DNA of 64,000 bases from Cyrtodaria siliqua. Lineage: Eukaryota; Mollusca; Bivalvia; Adapedonta; Hiatellidae. How positions within the stretch are numbered: the first letter of the stretch is position 1; the number at the start of each line of letters is the position of its first letter. The notes under the pieces are model-generated. The model made no database searches and was not told the DNA's origin. It saw only the letters and a list, made by a program, of their open reading frames with translations. Below, in pieces: positions 22,651 through 32,654 of the stretch. The DNA lies in contig JAWPHD010010254.1 in NCBI GenBank assembly GCA_037043455.1, positions 31,568 through 95,567 of the forward strand. The letters are read 5' to 3'. Both the position numbers and the translations under genes were made by a program.

Positions 22651-22967
22651 TTAAAGGGACACACGGCAATCTTGAAGTATTTATCAGGCTTTAACATTAG
22701 CATCTCCATTTGTTAACCTGGTAACATTTTAAATTTAAACCTTGCATTAAAAGTTAAATAAAAGTGTTTCATTTTGTCTCCGTTATTCTATCAAATACTT
22801 AACTATATTATAGGTGCACTATTATCAACAGTTAGTAATGTGTAAAACAATTTCTTCTGAACTATTCTAATAAATAATATTAATGATGCACAAATGCAAA
22901 CTATGCAGAAAAATTAACCGAACTCCAGAAGTTTTAAACAAATAAAGACTGCCTAGTGTCCCTTTAA
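22651..22967. mobile_element. MITE with TTAA target duplication
   Basis: The ends are TTAAAGGGACACACGGCAAT CTT and GACTGCCTAGTGTCCCTTTA A, inverted repeats of about 17 bp that include the flanking TTAA. The element is 317 bp with no open frame. TTAA duplications are typical of piggyBac-superfamily elements, so a piggyBac-type MITE is likely. It sits in the putative second intron of the minus-strand candidate gene. Confidence 0.75.
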
Positions 22968-23133
22968 CACAACTTGTCCAGTACATGTAGTTTACACGAG
23001 CTCATATGACAATCACGCTGCACTATCACTGAAAACATTTTTTACTCTAACTTTGAACGGCACCGTGCAAGCATAACACAAGCTCCATTTAAAGAACTAC
23101 ACAAGTGCAAACAATTTTTAAAAAGGCTCTTAC

Positions 23134-23236
23134 CTCCATATGATCCAATGGCATTTAATACGGCTTGACATTCTGAAGTCGTCAGTATCAATTCACTTAG
23201 AGCTGCTCAAGGGCACGATTCACATTTGAGGCCTCT
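23134..23236 (-). CDS. Candidate gene, internal exon with in-frame TGA
   Basis: On the minus strand the 103-bp segment lies between GTTGTTTTCAG and GTAAGAG, both close to consensus. Read in the frame that continues exon 1 and exon 3 it gives RGLKCESCP, a TGA (23209-23207), then AALSELILTTSECQAVLNAI GSYG. Conserved-looking composition on both sides of the TGA suggests either a recent nonsense change in a pseudogene or an unusual codon. I see no SECIS-like element in the short downstream region, so selenocysteine is not supported. The protein is not recognised. Confidence 0.4.
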
Positions 23237-23818
23237 CTGAAAACAACACCAATCCAATGTCAATGATCAAACAGACATAGTTTATCCTTTGTTATACATA
23301 ATGTAACATATTTAAAAAAGAAAAGATAAACTAACTAAATTGAATAAAGCATGAATACTACTTGTGCTCCTCAATAACACGGTTAATGTAATAAAAACAT
23401 CTCTCATCATTCATTATACATCTAAAATATAATGTAGCCCAACTGGAGATCCATTAAAAACATTGTTCCACTTTCACAGCATATTTCCAGCCCATGGAAT
23501 AGTCATTTATTTTGAGACACACTGGAGGCAAGCGTAGTAGCTCCACCTCCTTAAAGGCTTTTAAGTGAAATGTACTTTCTCGAAATTGCGTTGTTTTTTT
23601 CGCAACAGAAAGTATGTAGTAAATGTAAATAAATGTCAATTCAAAATCACTTCCTTGCCTCAAAACTTTACTGGTCATAAATATGAATCTGACCGATTTC
23701 AGTTAAATGTCTATGACAGATTACATTGTTTCAATGGTAGTTGTATCGGGTTATGTATTCACTAATGTGCGAGAAAATGGGGATAACATAACGCTAACAA
23801 TTTACATTCATGCATCTG

Positions 23819-23945
23819 AGGGGTGGGGGTGGGGGTGGAGGGGGTTTCTAGTTTTCTTACCCCCTCCTTGTTTTCGGTATGCAAGCTCCATCTACCCCCA
23901 CACCCCCATCTACCGTACTTGGGAGGGGGCAGGGTGCGGGGGACA
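23819..23945 (+). repeat. G-run cluster, potential G-quadruplexes
   Basis: GGGGTGGGGGTGGGGGTGGA GGGGG followed by C-runs and another GGGAGGGGGCAGGGTGCGGG GG gives potential four-run quadruplexes on both strands. It lies in the putative first intron of the minus-strand candidate gene. Confidence 0.8.
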
Positions 23946-24104
23946 TTGATAGCATTTCTACTAGCAATTGTTTTATTCCACGAAACGTTCTACAGTTTAC
24001 AGTTTACAGTACACCACTTTTTTAGGCACTGTATTTGGCAAATGTCTAAATATGCACGATCTAAAAGTTTATTAACAAACACATTTTAATGACAAAACAA
24101 ATAC

Positions 24105-24440
24105 CTTGATCATGGACCTCCAGCAGCAGACAGTAATCCCAAATCCAACTTGCAACAACATGTCAATTTCACGTGTCAAGTTATGTCACGGTGACCTGTC
24201 AGTCACCAACACTGCATCGTGTTGACACATAATGGGACGTTATTTCGTCCGGTAAGGTATTAGTTTTTACATAATCTATGGTATGAAACACTGTACGCGT
24301 GTTGTTAGACTCCATAGGTACCCGTAGTGCTCGCCGACTTAGCGCGCCCAAATTCGGGTGAAAAAAAATGGCGTCTGTTTTAATGGAAAATTCGTAAAAT
24401 AGTCCGTAAAATACAAAGAAATAGTCCATGTTCGCGGAGT
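24105..24440 (-). CDS. Candidate gene, first exon (start uncertain)
   Basis: The minus strand has a donor CAAG|GTATTT at 24105/24104. The frame that joins exon 2 without a phase change starts at an ATG at 24161-24159 and encodes MLLQVGFGITVCCWRSMIK. Other ATGs lie upstream in different frames, including an open frame starting at 24429, so the true start and the 5' end are uncertain. The region upstream of 24440 could hold a promoter, with a 166-codon open frame running away on the + strand. Evidence is splice signals and frame continuity only. Confidence 0.3.
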
Positions 24441-24444
24441 TAAA

Positions 24445-24945
24445 ATGCGAACAGAACTGATATGTTATAGGTCCGTGGCGTTCCTACTGGATATTATAGG
24501 AAATAAGTATATACAATATATGGAACATTTGTGGAATATGCGGGTAAGTGTTTATAATTCTCTACAAAGTGATGTATTTACGTTATGGCTTACGCATTTT
24601 ACTTGTTCCTTTCCATTCAACATTACAAACATGTATACATTTACATTGCACAACATTGAATATCCTCAACGAGTTGAACAGTCTATAGTTATCGGATATC
24701 TGAGCAAATTGCCATATAAACGTTTAAGCTTATATACCCTTAATCGCTGGGTGTTGCAGTTTCAAAGTTACCGAAACGTTTATCACGTCTATTATGCAAA
24801 TGCATCGATATACACTACGACAATATACCAGTCTAAACGATGTATACAACACATCCAGCAAAGAACTTCATCTATAGCCGTTCCTATGTTTACAAAACTT
24901 CAAATTGTATTAATTTATCGGGATTGTGTAGCTTTAAGCACCTAA
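24445..24945 (+). CDS. Unrecognised 166-codon open frame
   Basis: The predicted protein starts MRTELICYRSVAFLLDIIG and is rich in Tyr, Ile and Thr. I see no known domain, signal peptide or membrane segment of clear quality. It begins just beyond the 5' end of the minus-strand candidate gene and ends just before a decayed PLE fragment. In AT-rich, gene-poor DNA an open frame of this length can arise by chance, so it is listed only as a possibility. Confidence 0.15.
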   Translation: MRTELICYRSVAFLLDIIGNKYIQYMEHLWNMRVSVYNSLQSDVFTLWLTHFTCSFPFNITNMYTFTLHNIEYPQRVEQSIVIGYLSKLPYKRLSLYTLNRWVLQFQSYRNVYHVYYANASIYTTTIYQSKRCIQHIQQRTSSIAVPMFTKLQIVLIYRDCVALST

Positions 24946-24984
24946 GACTCTTTTACTTTATAACTTATCACATAGACAAGTTTC

Positions 24985-25560
24985 ATCTATAAGTACGTAA
25001 AGTCATTTTTGGCCTGTAACAATATTAAAGCGTTTTTTTCACTAACGGACATTTGGACAATTACACTGTATGGAGAAGTTTGTGAAGCGCTCATTTTGCT
25101 ATTATACAGTATTTTCCTCAGGTATGGAACAAAGTTTATAGACAAATTATTGATATGCCTCTGGGTACGAACGGTGAACCTCTTGTCGCAGATTTGTTTT
25201 TGTATTGCTATGAAAGAGATTTTATATTTAGTAAATTTCACCATATATTCAGGAAGATGTTATTTAAACCTTTAATGACACCTCGCGGATCATGGATGAC
25301 ATAAAGAACATTAACTACCGTTTATGTTTGCTATCGTTAATACCATATCTATCCTAAAGAACTTCAACTCGATAAAGCTAGTAGTTCTGATATTGTCGCT
25401 TTGTCTCGATTTACATCTCTATATTTAAAATGGAGAAATAATTAGCAAAATATATGACAGTCAAGAGAAATGATTCCACTTTTGATATTGTTAATTATCC
25501 CCACTTAAACGGTGACGTTCCCCGAACAATTTCATATGGGGTCTATGTTGTTCAATCATG
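24985..25560 (+). pseudogene. Decayed PLE reverse transcriptase fragment
   Basis: Pieces in shifting frames match the RT of the copy at 60.9-61.9 kb: CNNIKAFFS/FTN, LDNYT, VYRQI, GTNxEPLVADLFLYCYERDF and, near 25500, NYPHLNGDVPRTISYGVYV. The YLDD region is lost or unreadable. Many frameshifts and stops. The copy continues after a 2.3-kb interruption at 27855-28205. Confidence 0.75.
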
Positions 25561-25589
25561 TGATATTAAAATAATATAAACATATTAAA

Positions 25590-26045
25590 CTAAGATCTTC
25601 AATACAAACACAACGGTTAGAAATTGACGTTGGCTTTCAAATTTATATTGCTGTATGACGTCATCTGACTTTGGAGATCGCTGAGCCCGATACTTATATT
25701 TAGTTATCGGTGGTACATTTTCAATTTCTTTTGTTTTCTTACTTAATTTTTGATTTGGTGGTTCCGCTACTCCGGCCGATAAAGGCTCTGGGTATTGTTT
25801 AACCACTTATAGGATATGTTGTCTGCTTTTTAATTTAGTCTTTTGGCTGTTACTTGTGATACGCAGTAACCGCTGCTCCCAACTAAATTCCATTTATTTC
25901 GCTCTTCGGGGCATTTAATTTTATTAGATACTGGGACCATACGCCGTACGACATGGGGAAGCATGTCCATGTCCACCGCCGTATGCATGCCATCTTCGGG
26001 ATGGTTTAAATTGTGTACTATTGATTTTATGAATATTGAGTTCTG
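25590..26045. other. Unassigned sequence between PLE parts
   Basis: No coding region recognised. A CATGTCCATGTCCACCGCCG TATGCATG block near 25963 is GC-richer than its surroundings. Confidence 0.3.
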
Positions 26046-26049
26046 GTCA

Positions 26050-26125
26050 ACCCGGGGCTAGAGGGCGTGAGCGGTAGCTAGCATATTAAACTACCGCTCA
26101 TGAACAGTTTCAATTAATATTTCGT
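26050..26125. repeat. Conserved two-hairpin motif, copy 2
   Basis: CCCGGGGCTAGAGGGCGTGA GCGGTAG...CTACCGCTCATGAACAG forms a strong hairpin (GAGCGGTAG with CTACCGCTC). It aligns with the copies at 1749-1845 and 63105-63206, sharing the CGGxGCTAxxxGxCGT and CTCA(T/C)xAACAGxxTCAAT words. Confidence 0.5.
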
Positions 26126-26562
26126 ATGTGTCGTGCTCGGCCGTTTCCAAAAGTTCATTATCATACTTCTTTTTTCTTTTTTTTTAGCAGTACATTTTAG
26201 AACATAATCAACCGTAATCAACGGCAATCTTGCCACAGCCTATTATAGTAAACGTTTGGCATCGACCGTTTACGGTGTTTACCAAGCTAACATGTGTCAG
26301 TTAAATGATCCTGGTTTCGAGGCTCTATCACTAGACAACAACACTCCAGGATATAAAGGTGATGTAAAACCCCTTATTAAAGAGCTTTCATATAAATGAA
26401 AAAATATATCATGAACAAAACTTTGTTATTGCAACAAACAGTTTTGGATCGGGGAGGTGTGTGTGTTTGTATGTCTGTGTGTGTGGAACTCACCATGTCG
26501 AATATTAATCTTGTATATGTTTCCACGTTTCTCAGATTATTAGTATTTTCTTTTCTCTTTAC

Positions 26563-26625
26563 GAGAGCTGGCGTGGCTCAATACATAACGCTTTAGACTT
26601 GTAACTGTAATAGATATGAATGATA
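26563..26625 (+). repeat. tRNA-like SINE head
   Basis: GAGAGCTGGCGTGGCTCAAT ACATAACGC resembles the start of the copy at 15967. The B box is missing or eroded. Confidence 0.3.
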
Positions 26626-26629
26626 TAAT

Positions 26630-27850
26630 AAAAGCAAATACTGTACAGCACATTTTCCTGGTTATTTGTTAAATGTTAAGCATAATCTCTAGATTTTTTT
26701 CACTAAATTAAATTTCTTTAAGTTAAGGTTTATAGTCTCTCCGCCAGTAAAATCAATAGGTTACCCTAATGGTATAGGAACAATACAGTCTGCACGTTCT
26801 ATGACAGTAATACCGAAAACACTTGAACAAGTGTATTATGTCAGGATTTTCCGTCAAAACAAAATGTTCATAATTTTACAGCTGTACTTTCACAGTTTAT
26901 CAGCTATTTCCCGAATTGGTACTGTTATGCTCCCTAGTCAGAGGAATATATACACATTTCGAATCAGTGGGATCATCCGTGAAATGCGCTGACTGAATAT
27001 ACAAGTAACACCTCAGGACATAGTTGGTTACTTTAGTGGTATAACGACATGCATAATGCAGCCAAAATCTGGGATTTCTTTAATTGGTCAACCTAACTAA
27101 AATAGCAAGTGTGAGGAACTAGCAACTCCTTGTGTGTGATACCCCTATAAAAGTTGCTGCTTTGTACGATGATTATAATGTGTAGAGTTGACTTTGTCTT
27201 TGCATTTAGCAGGCATCTGTGTAGAAAACAAAGTGCACTTTCATAAAACAAATTGTGGTAGAAACTAAACCAAGTCTTTCCAATCGAATATTTTATGCTA
27301 AATGCTAATTTATTATTTTCTATAACTATCAAACAATGCATCAACTTGTATTAATTGCATAAATAATTTAAATTTGCGCTTTAAAATGATAGTGTTGGAA
27401 TCAATTCACGTTCTACAAATTTCCATTTAAACTGTTCTTCGCACGTTTTAAATCGTCAATTTTAAAACGCTTAGGAATTTCTGTTAAACAGTTTTGGCAG
27501 GCCGGTAATGTGCACTACCATAATTATTTGCTGCATTCTCCTTTTTCTTTGTACTGTTTGGTTTATTTTTAAACATTTTATGTGGCGACCTGATACTGTG
27601 CATCCATTTTTCTTGTACTGACTTACTAAAGTAAAGCCGAGTACCAAACAATTACAAATAGATTGTTAATCTATCCCCATTTACGAATGAGGCAGATGAG
27701 CTAAAATTAACGACGATCGCGGTTAGAAAATGTGCTTCTTCACATAAATGGCATAACTTTGAAACGTTATCTGCTTCTTTTACGCCCCTGCAAAATGATG
27801 ACAAAGGATCAAGACGGTAAATCCTCTTCGTCCAGCCTACGACGCTCAGT
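26630..27850. other. 1.2 kb without recognised genes
   Basis: AT-rich; no protein, array or RNA gene seen. Confidence 0.4.
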
Positions 27851-27854
27851 ACTT

Positions 27855-28206
27855 TCAGTACGATGATTTTAATTTAACTAAAAAGCTACTCCATCGGGGC
27901 TATCGTTGCCGTAAACTTCGAAAACCTTTGCAAAATTGTATTATCGTAACCCTGATCGGTTTTAAAATATAAAGTAATTTAAAAACTCTTCTGCGACAAG
28001 GATTATCACAACCAGACTTCTATGATGATGTGATTTACAGACTTCCTCGGTCAAAATCACTTTCATACTTTCTATATTAAACTTGTTAAAAAGTTTGTCA
28101 GAAGAGGTTATGACTCTGTCATTCTGAAACGTACTGCATGTTTAGTGCTTGACCCAATACAGTTCGCCATCATGCTTTCCGCTTTGATTTTGCGATAACA
28201 GGACAG
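27855..28206 (+). pseudogene. PLE C-terminal coding fragment
   Basis: The translation gives DFNLTKKLLHRGYR, then LLRQGLSQPDFYDDVIYR and, after frameshifts, the FAITGQR end that matches the C-terminal block of the minus-strand copies. It is interrupted directly after this block by an 85-bp tandem array. It likely belongs to the same + strand copy as 24985-25560. Confidence 0.75.
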
Positions 28207-29410
28207 AGGATGATCATATTTGTGTTATTATATGATTATACTTATAAGTATTATTAACGCTGCGTAGTTTGTCAGAGGATATAGGCAGGTGAGGATGATC
28301 ATATTTGTGTTATTATATGATTATACTTATAAGTATTATTAACGCTGCGTAGTTTGTCAGAGGAAATAGGCAGGTGAGGATGATCATATTTGTTTTATTA
28401 TACTTATATGTATAATTAAGCTGCGTAGTTTGTCAGAGGATATAGGCATGTGAGGATGATCATATTGTGTTATTATATGATTATACTTATAAGTATTATT
28501 AACGCTGCGTAGTTTGTCAGAGGATATAGGCATGTGAGGATGATCATATTGTGTTATTATATGATTATACTTATAAGTATTATTAACGCTGCGTAGTTTG
28601 TCAGAGGATATAGGCAGGTGAGGATGATCATATTTGTGTTATTATATGATTATACTTATAAGTATTTTTAACGCTGCGTAGTTTGTTAGAAGATATAGGC
28701 AGGCGAGGATGATCATATTTGTTTTATTATACTTCTATGTATTATTAATCCTGCGTAGTTTGTCAGAGGATATAGGCATGTGAGGATGATCATATTGTGT
28801 TATTATATGATTATACCTATAAGTATTATTAACGCTGCGTAGTTTGTCAGAGGATATAGGCAGGTGAGGATGATCATATTTGTGTTATTATATGATTATA
28901 CTTATAAGTATTTTTAACGCTGCGTAGTTTGTTAGAAGATATAGGCAGGTGAGGATGATCATATTTGTGTTATTATATTATTATACTTATATGTATTACT
29001 AATGCTGCTCCCTCGGTATACTGATTGCTGATTCCATGCGGAGTTCCATGAACTCGCCATTGTTGCCAATTACTCGCCTCTTACTCAACTGCTTCCGGGG
29101 GAGGAGCGACTCAACTCATTAATATTCATAAGTCATTGTATGGGATCCCCTTTTCCACTTACCAGTACCTTGTCTCACTTCGAGCAATACTCATGGAACT
29201 GAAACTATCTACTTTCAATATATTGAGTACTTGCTTTGTGGCTTTCTAGACTTTGTTATATGTGATCATATTAGAGTTAGGGTACTTATATGTATTATTA
29301 ATGATGCGTAGTTTGTTAGAGGATATAGGCAGGTGAGGATCATCATATTATTGTTATTATACGTATATGTATTTTTAATGCTGCGTAGTTTGTTAGAGTA
29401 TATAAGTACA
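28207..29410. repeat. 85-bp tandem array inside a PLE 3' region
   Basis: The unit contains GAGGATGATCATATTTGTGT TATTATATGATTATACTTAT and GCTGCGTAGTTTGTCAGAGG ATATAGGCAGGT. About nine units run to 28995 and two or three diverged units occupy 29265-29410. The first unit joins the PLE coding end at a shared CAGAGGATGATCAT junction. Some units lack about 10 bp. No coding potential. Confidence 0.9.
28998..29264. mobile_element. Insertion interrupting the 85-bp array
   Basis: About 265 bp of unrelated sequence replaces part of one unit. It carries inverted GAGTTCCATGAAC and CTCATGGAACTG words near its ends, suggesting a small inverted-repeat element, but exact ends and target duplication cannot be fixed because the host is itself repetitive. 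Confidence 0.4.
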
Positions 29411-29710
29411 TGAGGATTTCTTGTTCTTCCATACCGGATAAGGTTATCCGCGTTTTACACTGGTGATGGAAAACCTCATCTTACACATAGGGGAAGATAA
29501 AAGTCACGCGCTGATATCAACAATGACAGCTGCATGATATCATTGTGTAAATAAACATGCAAAATGTTAGTAATTGGCGACGGCCAATCCGGTTCCACGT
29601 TGGACGCATGTTGAACGTTGTCATTGACTATATAAGCTCAATTTTTCTTACATTCTGGGCTGTCAGCTAATTCCGTATAACTTTACCGGATACCCATGAA
29701 AGATTCTTAT
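29411..29710. other. No gene recognised
   Basis: Unassigned sequence between the array and a PLE 3' fragment. Confidence 0.35.
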
Positions 29711-29711
29711 A

Positions 29712-29940
29712 ATCTAAACTGTCCCGTTTAATTGGGATGACAATATGGTAAAAATGATATTTGATGCACCCTAGAACCTGGTGTTAAAACCCCATCGGCG
29801 TTTTTGCCACTGACCGTCCCAAGGCAGTATCCCAATGTCAACCATTGTATGTTTGGGATGCTGTATACTTTGCATGTATTTATCAATGTATTTGTTGTTT
29901 GGTTTGATTGCGTTTTTTTCTGCGAATGTAACACTTTCTA
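29712..29940 (+). mobile_element. PLE 3' region fragment, + orientation
   Basis: AACTGTCCCGTTTAATTGGG ATGACAAT, TGCACCCTAGAACC and GCCACTGACCGTCCCAAGGC AGTA are the reverse complements of blocks in the minus-strand PLE 3' regions. This probably is the end of the + strand copy whose coding pieces lie at 25.0 and 27.9 kb. Confidence 0.7.
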
Positions 29941-30078
29941 TTTGACGTGACTACCTACGTTTATGTACTAAAATATATTTTTTTCGAATTCTGTATGATT
30001 TGTAATTGATATGTGCATTATCCAAACTAATATTGATTTTATTCGTGGATGCAGTTTTGCTAACCTTATAATTGTAGG

Positions 30079-30155
30079 TGGGACCTCTATAGCCCAATGG
30101 TAAGATCATTAGGCCCACAAGCGGAAGGTCTGGGTTCAAACCCCTCCGGATGCTG
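30079..30155 (+). repeat. tRNA-like SINE head
   Basis: CTATAGCCCAATGGTAAGAT (A-box-like) and TGGGTTCAAACCCC (B-box-like) at tRNA spacing. The T-arm pairs over three base pairs only and the acceptor does not close. A tRNA-derived element is more likely than a tRNA gene. Confidence 0.5.
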
Positions 30156-30527
30156 GTCTCTCCATATCATGTTTCATTAATTCATGGCTCATCTTTCATC
30201 AACATTCGGCATAAATCCGTCTTCTCGGCCTTCAAATTTTCTTCAGGAGTAGTTAGTACGTCACTGCCCTCTTATAACGATGATAGGCCGACGTTCACTG
30301 AAAGAAGAAATGCTGTAGAAAGAAATTCGTTGGTTCTTTGTCTGGCGCATTTGAAGTATACAGTGGCCAGTAGCCCTAGTAGTGGCATACCACTGAGTAC
30401 TATGATATGACTGCTTCACAATAATAGAAAAGAAGAGATGATATATCAGCAATGTCCCAGAAACTGTCCACTCCAAAAGGAAAAATGAGAAACATCAGGG
30501 GTACGGTGTCCTGTTAGGGCCATTCTA

Positions 30528-30706
30528 TCATCGCATCTTACCATCGACCATCGACCTAGGTCGATGCTCGATGGTAAGATTCGATGGTCGATGGCAAGAT
30601 TCGATGGTAAGATGCGATGGTCGATGGTCCATCGCATCTTACCATCGACCATCGCATCTTACCATCGAATCTTACCATCGACCATCGCATCTTACCATCG
30701 ACCATT
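30528..30706. repeat. Nested inverted-repeat cluster of CATCTTACCATCG words
   Basis: The whole segment is assembled from CATCTTACCATCGA(C/A) and its reverse complement (T/G)TCGATGGTAAGATG in alternating blocks. A central palindrome GACCTAGGTC lies near 30562. Several alternative long hairpins are possible. It directly abuts the 3' terminus of the PLE that begins at 30707. Confidence 0.9.
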
Positions 30707-31079
30707 CTTATGTAAAGAAATATAAAAAGATCGGACAGGGAAAGTAACATTCAAGGAGGACAGTCAACCATAAAACACAGAAACAAACAGGCAAACAGAC
30801 CAACATGAAGGCAAAAATAATAATAAATAAACGACATCACAAACACAAAAGGGTTGACAATAGGGCAACCGCCTTGGAATGGTCAGTGGCAAAGTAGGCC
30901 ACTGGGGTGTTTAAACCGGTCCTAGGGTGCACCAAACATTACACTTACCCTACTGTCATCCCATTAAAACAGGACAGTGTAAATAAAGAAATCCCCGCCA
31001 TAATCTAATCTCTAACCAACAAGGCGGCATCAATAGGCAATATAAGTAGAACACAAATATGCTTGCGTAAATATAAAAT
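30707..31079 (-). mobile_element. PLE copy B, 3' untranslated region
   Basis: Read on the minus strand this is the family's 3' tail, ending at TTTCCCTGTCCGATCTTTTT ATATTTC. Blocks shared with other copies are GGGTTGACAATAGGGC, AACGGTCAGTGGC-type text (here GGAATGGTCAGTGGCAAAG), GGTGCACCAAAC and CCCATTAAAACAGGACAG. It is interrupted at about 31080 by another repeat and resumes near 31692. Confidence 0.8.
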
Positions 31080-31691
31080 GATATATAGGGTCCTATAGAA
31101 ACCACAGCGTCCTAACGCAATGTCATCGTAGGTCCTCACTGTACTGCAAAAAAGGACTTGAAAATACAATGAAAGAGACAAAAAACAACAGAAAGGGTGG
31201 TGAAGACAGGGTTACCGACTTGGAACGGTCAGTAGGCAATAAGGCCTACTGGTTAGCTTGAATCGATTTTATATGCGCACAATCCTCGCTATTATCCTGT
31301 CTTCAGCGCCCAAATAGACAAGACAGTGTAAACAAAACGAAACAAAACAAGTTTGAGTACTTACACATTTGTAAAAACAAAACAACAGAAAGGGTGATGA
31401 AGACAGGGTTACCGACAAGGAACGGTCAGTAGGCAATAAGGCCTACTGGTTAGCTTGAATCGATTTTATATGTCCACAATCCACGCTATTATCCTGTCTT
31501 CAGCGCCCAAATAGACAAGACAGTGTAAACAAAACTACATCCCATCAAAAGGAAATCTCTAACAATAAAGTCCACATCCAGAGAAACTAACTAAAGATAC
31601 ACATACAAAATAATAAACATCTCATGATGTATCCAGAATCGTACTGAACAACCATAGTAGTTGCATCTAAAGAGAAAACCAATCTAGGTTC
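31080..31691 (-). mobile_element. Nested repeat inside PLE copy B
   Basis: This segment starts at ATATAGGGTCCTATAG and carries AACAGAAAGGGTGGTGAAGA CAGGG, GAACGGTCAGTAGGCAATAA GGCCTACTGG and TCCTGTCTTCAGCGCCCAAA TAGACAAGACAG. The last part is duplicated in tandem (31185-31330 and 31384-31530). Its layout parallels the PLE 3' region (AACGGTCAGTxGGC, AGACAGTGTAAA), so it may be the 3' tail of a distant PLE. Related copies: 36183-36392 and, inverted, 57404-57796. Confidence 0.7.
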
Positions 31692-32650
31692 AAAAAACAA
31701 TAGCCTAGAAAGCCACAATGAAGGTACTCAATGACTTGGCAGAAGCCAGAGCAACAGGAGAATAAACCATTAAGGGCACGACAAGAAAGATCATAGACAA
31801 ACATCGAACACCACCGTCCCAATGGGCTTAAGGTAGGCGTCCAAAGCCTGTCCGGTCAACGTACAATTAAAGAGGAAAGCATAGTGGCATAGTGGCGAAC
31901 TGTAAAAGGGTACAACACCAAGCATGCAGTACGTTGTAAAATGATAGGGTCATAACCTCTTTTGATAAACTTTTTAACAAGTTCAACAAAGATAGTATGA
32001 AAGTGATCATGACCAAGAATCTTACGAAGTTTATAAATCACATCACCATAGAAGTCAGGTTGTGACAGTCCTTGTCGCAAAAGTGTCCTTAAATTACTTT
32101 TATATTTGGAAAGAAGATTAGGGTTACAATAATAAAATTTTGCAAAGGTTTTACGAAGTTAATTGTAACGGTAACCCTGATTGAATAGATTTTTAGTTAT
32201 ATAAAGATTACGAATATGAAAGCCCTCAACTCGAGTACAAGCTCTTGATAAACGAATAAGTTGAGACACATACACCCCGTAAGAAGTTGCTCGGGGAACA
32301 TCCCCATCCAAGTGGGGATAATTAACAATGTAAAAATTAAAATCATCTCTCTTGTCATAGATTTTGCTAATTATTTCACCATTTTCAATCCAGATATCTA
32401 AATCAAAAAAAAAACCGTTATTATCAGATATATTAGCTTTGTTAAGCTGAAGTTCTTTAGGATAAATATTATTAACCATAGTTGGAAAGAAAGGGTTGTC
32501 AATGTCCAATATGTCATCCTGATACCGAGAGGTGTCATTAAAGGCTTCAATAACATCTGCCTGGGTATCTGGTGAAAGACTCAACATGCAATATCTTTCA
32601 CAGCAAAATAAAAACAAATCTGCGACAGTTCGACACAACAATCTTCGACA
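31692..32650 (-). pseudogene. PLE copy B, 5'-truncated reverse transcriptase
   Basis: The open part 32641-32159 encodes VADLFLFC, SRYQDDILDIDNPFF, KELQLNKANISD, KIYDKRDDFNF and PRATSYGVYVSQLIRLSRAC. A second piece (32158-31856) encodes KSNLRTLLRQGLSQPDFYGD, KKFIKRGYDPIILQRTACLV and PFTVRHYA. The RT catalytic box reads YQDD where the copy at 61 kb has YLDD. The fingers and everything upstream are missing, so the copy is truncated near 32650. Stops and frameshifts make it non-functional. Confidence 0.85.
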
Positions 32651-32654
32651 AAAT

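Noticed and set aside
23134..23236. Selenocysteine at the in-frame TGA
   Set aside because: No SECIS-like fold seen in the short region before the polyadenylation signal; a broken gene is simpler.
24445..24945. 166-codon frame as the 5' exon of the DUF1647 gene
   Set aside because: No membrane-anchor pattern at its start, no suitable phase-1 donor recognised, and 14 kb away with unrelated elements between.
30079..30155. Functional tRNA gene
   Set aside because: Acceptor ends do not pair and the T-stem pairs over about three base pairs only.
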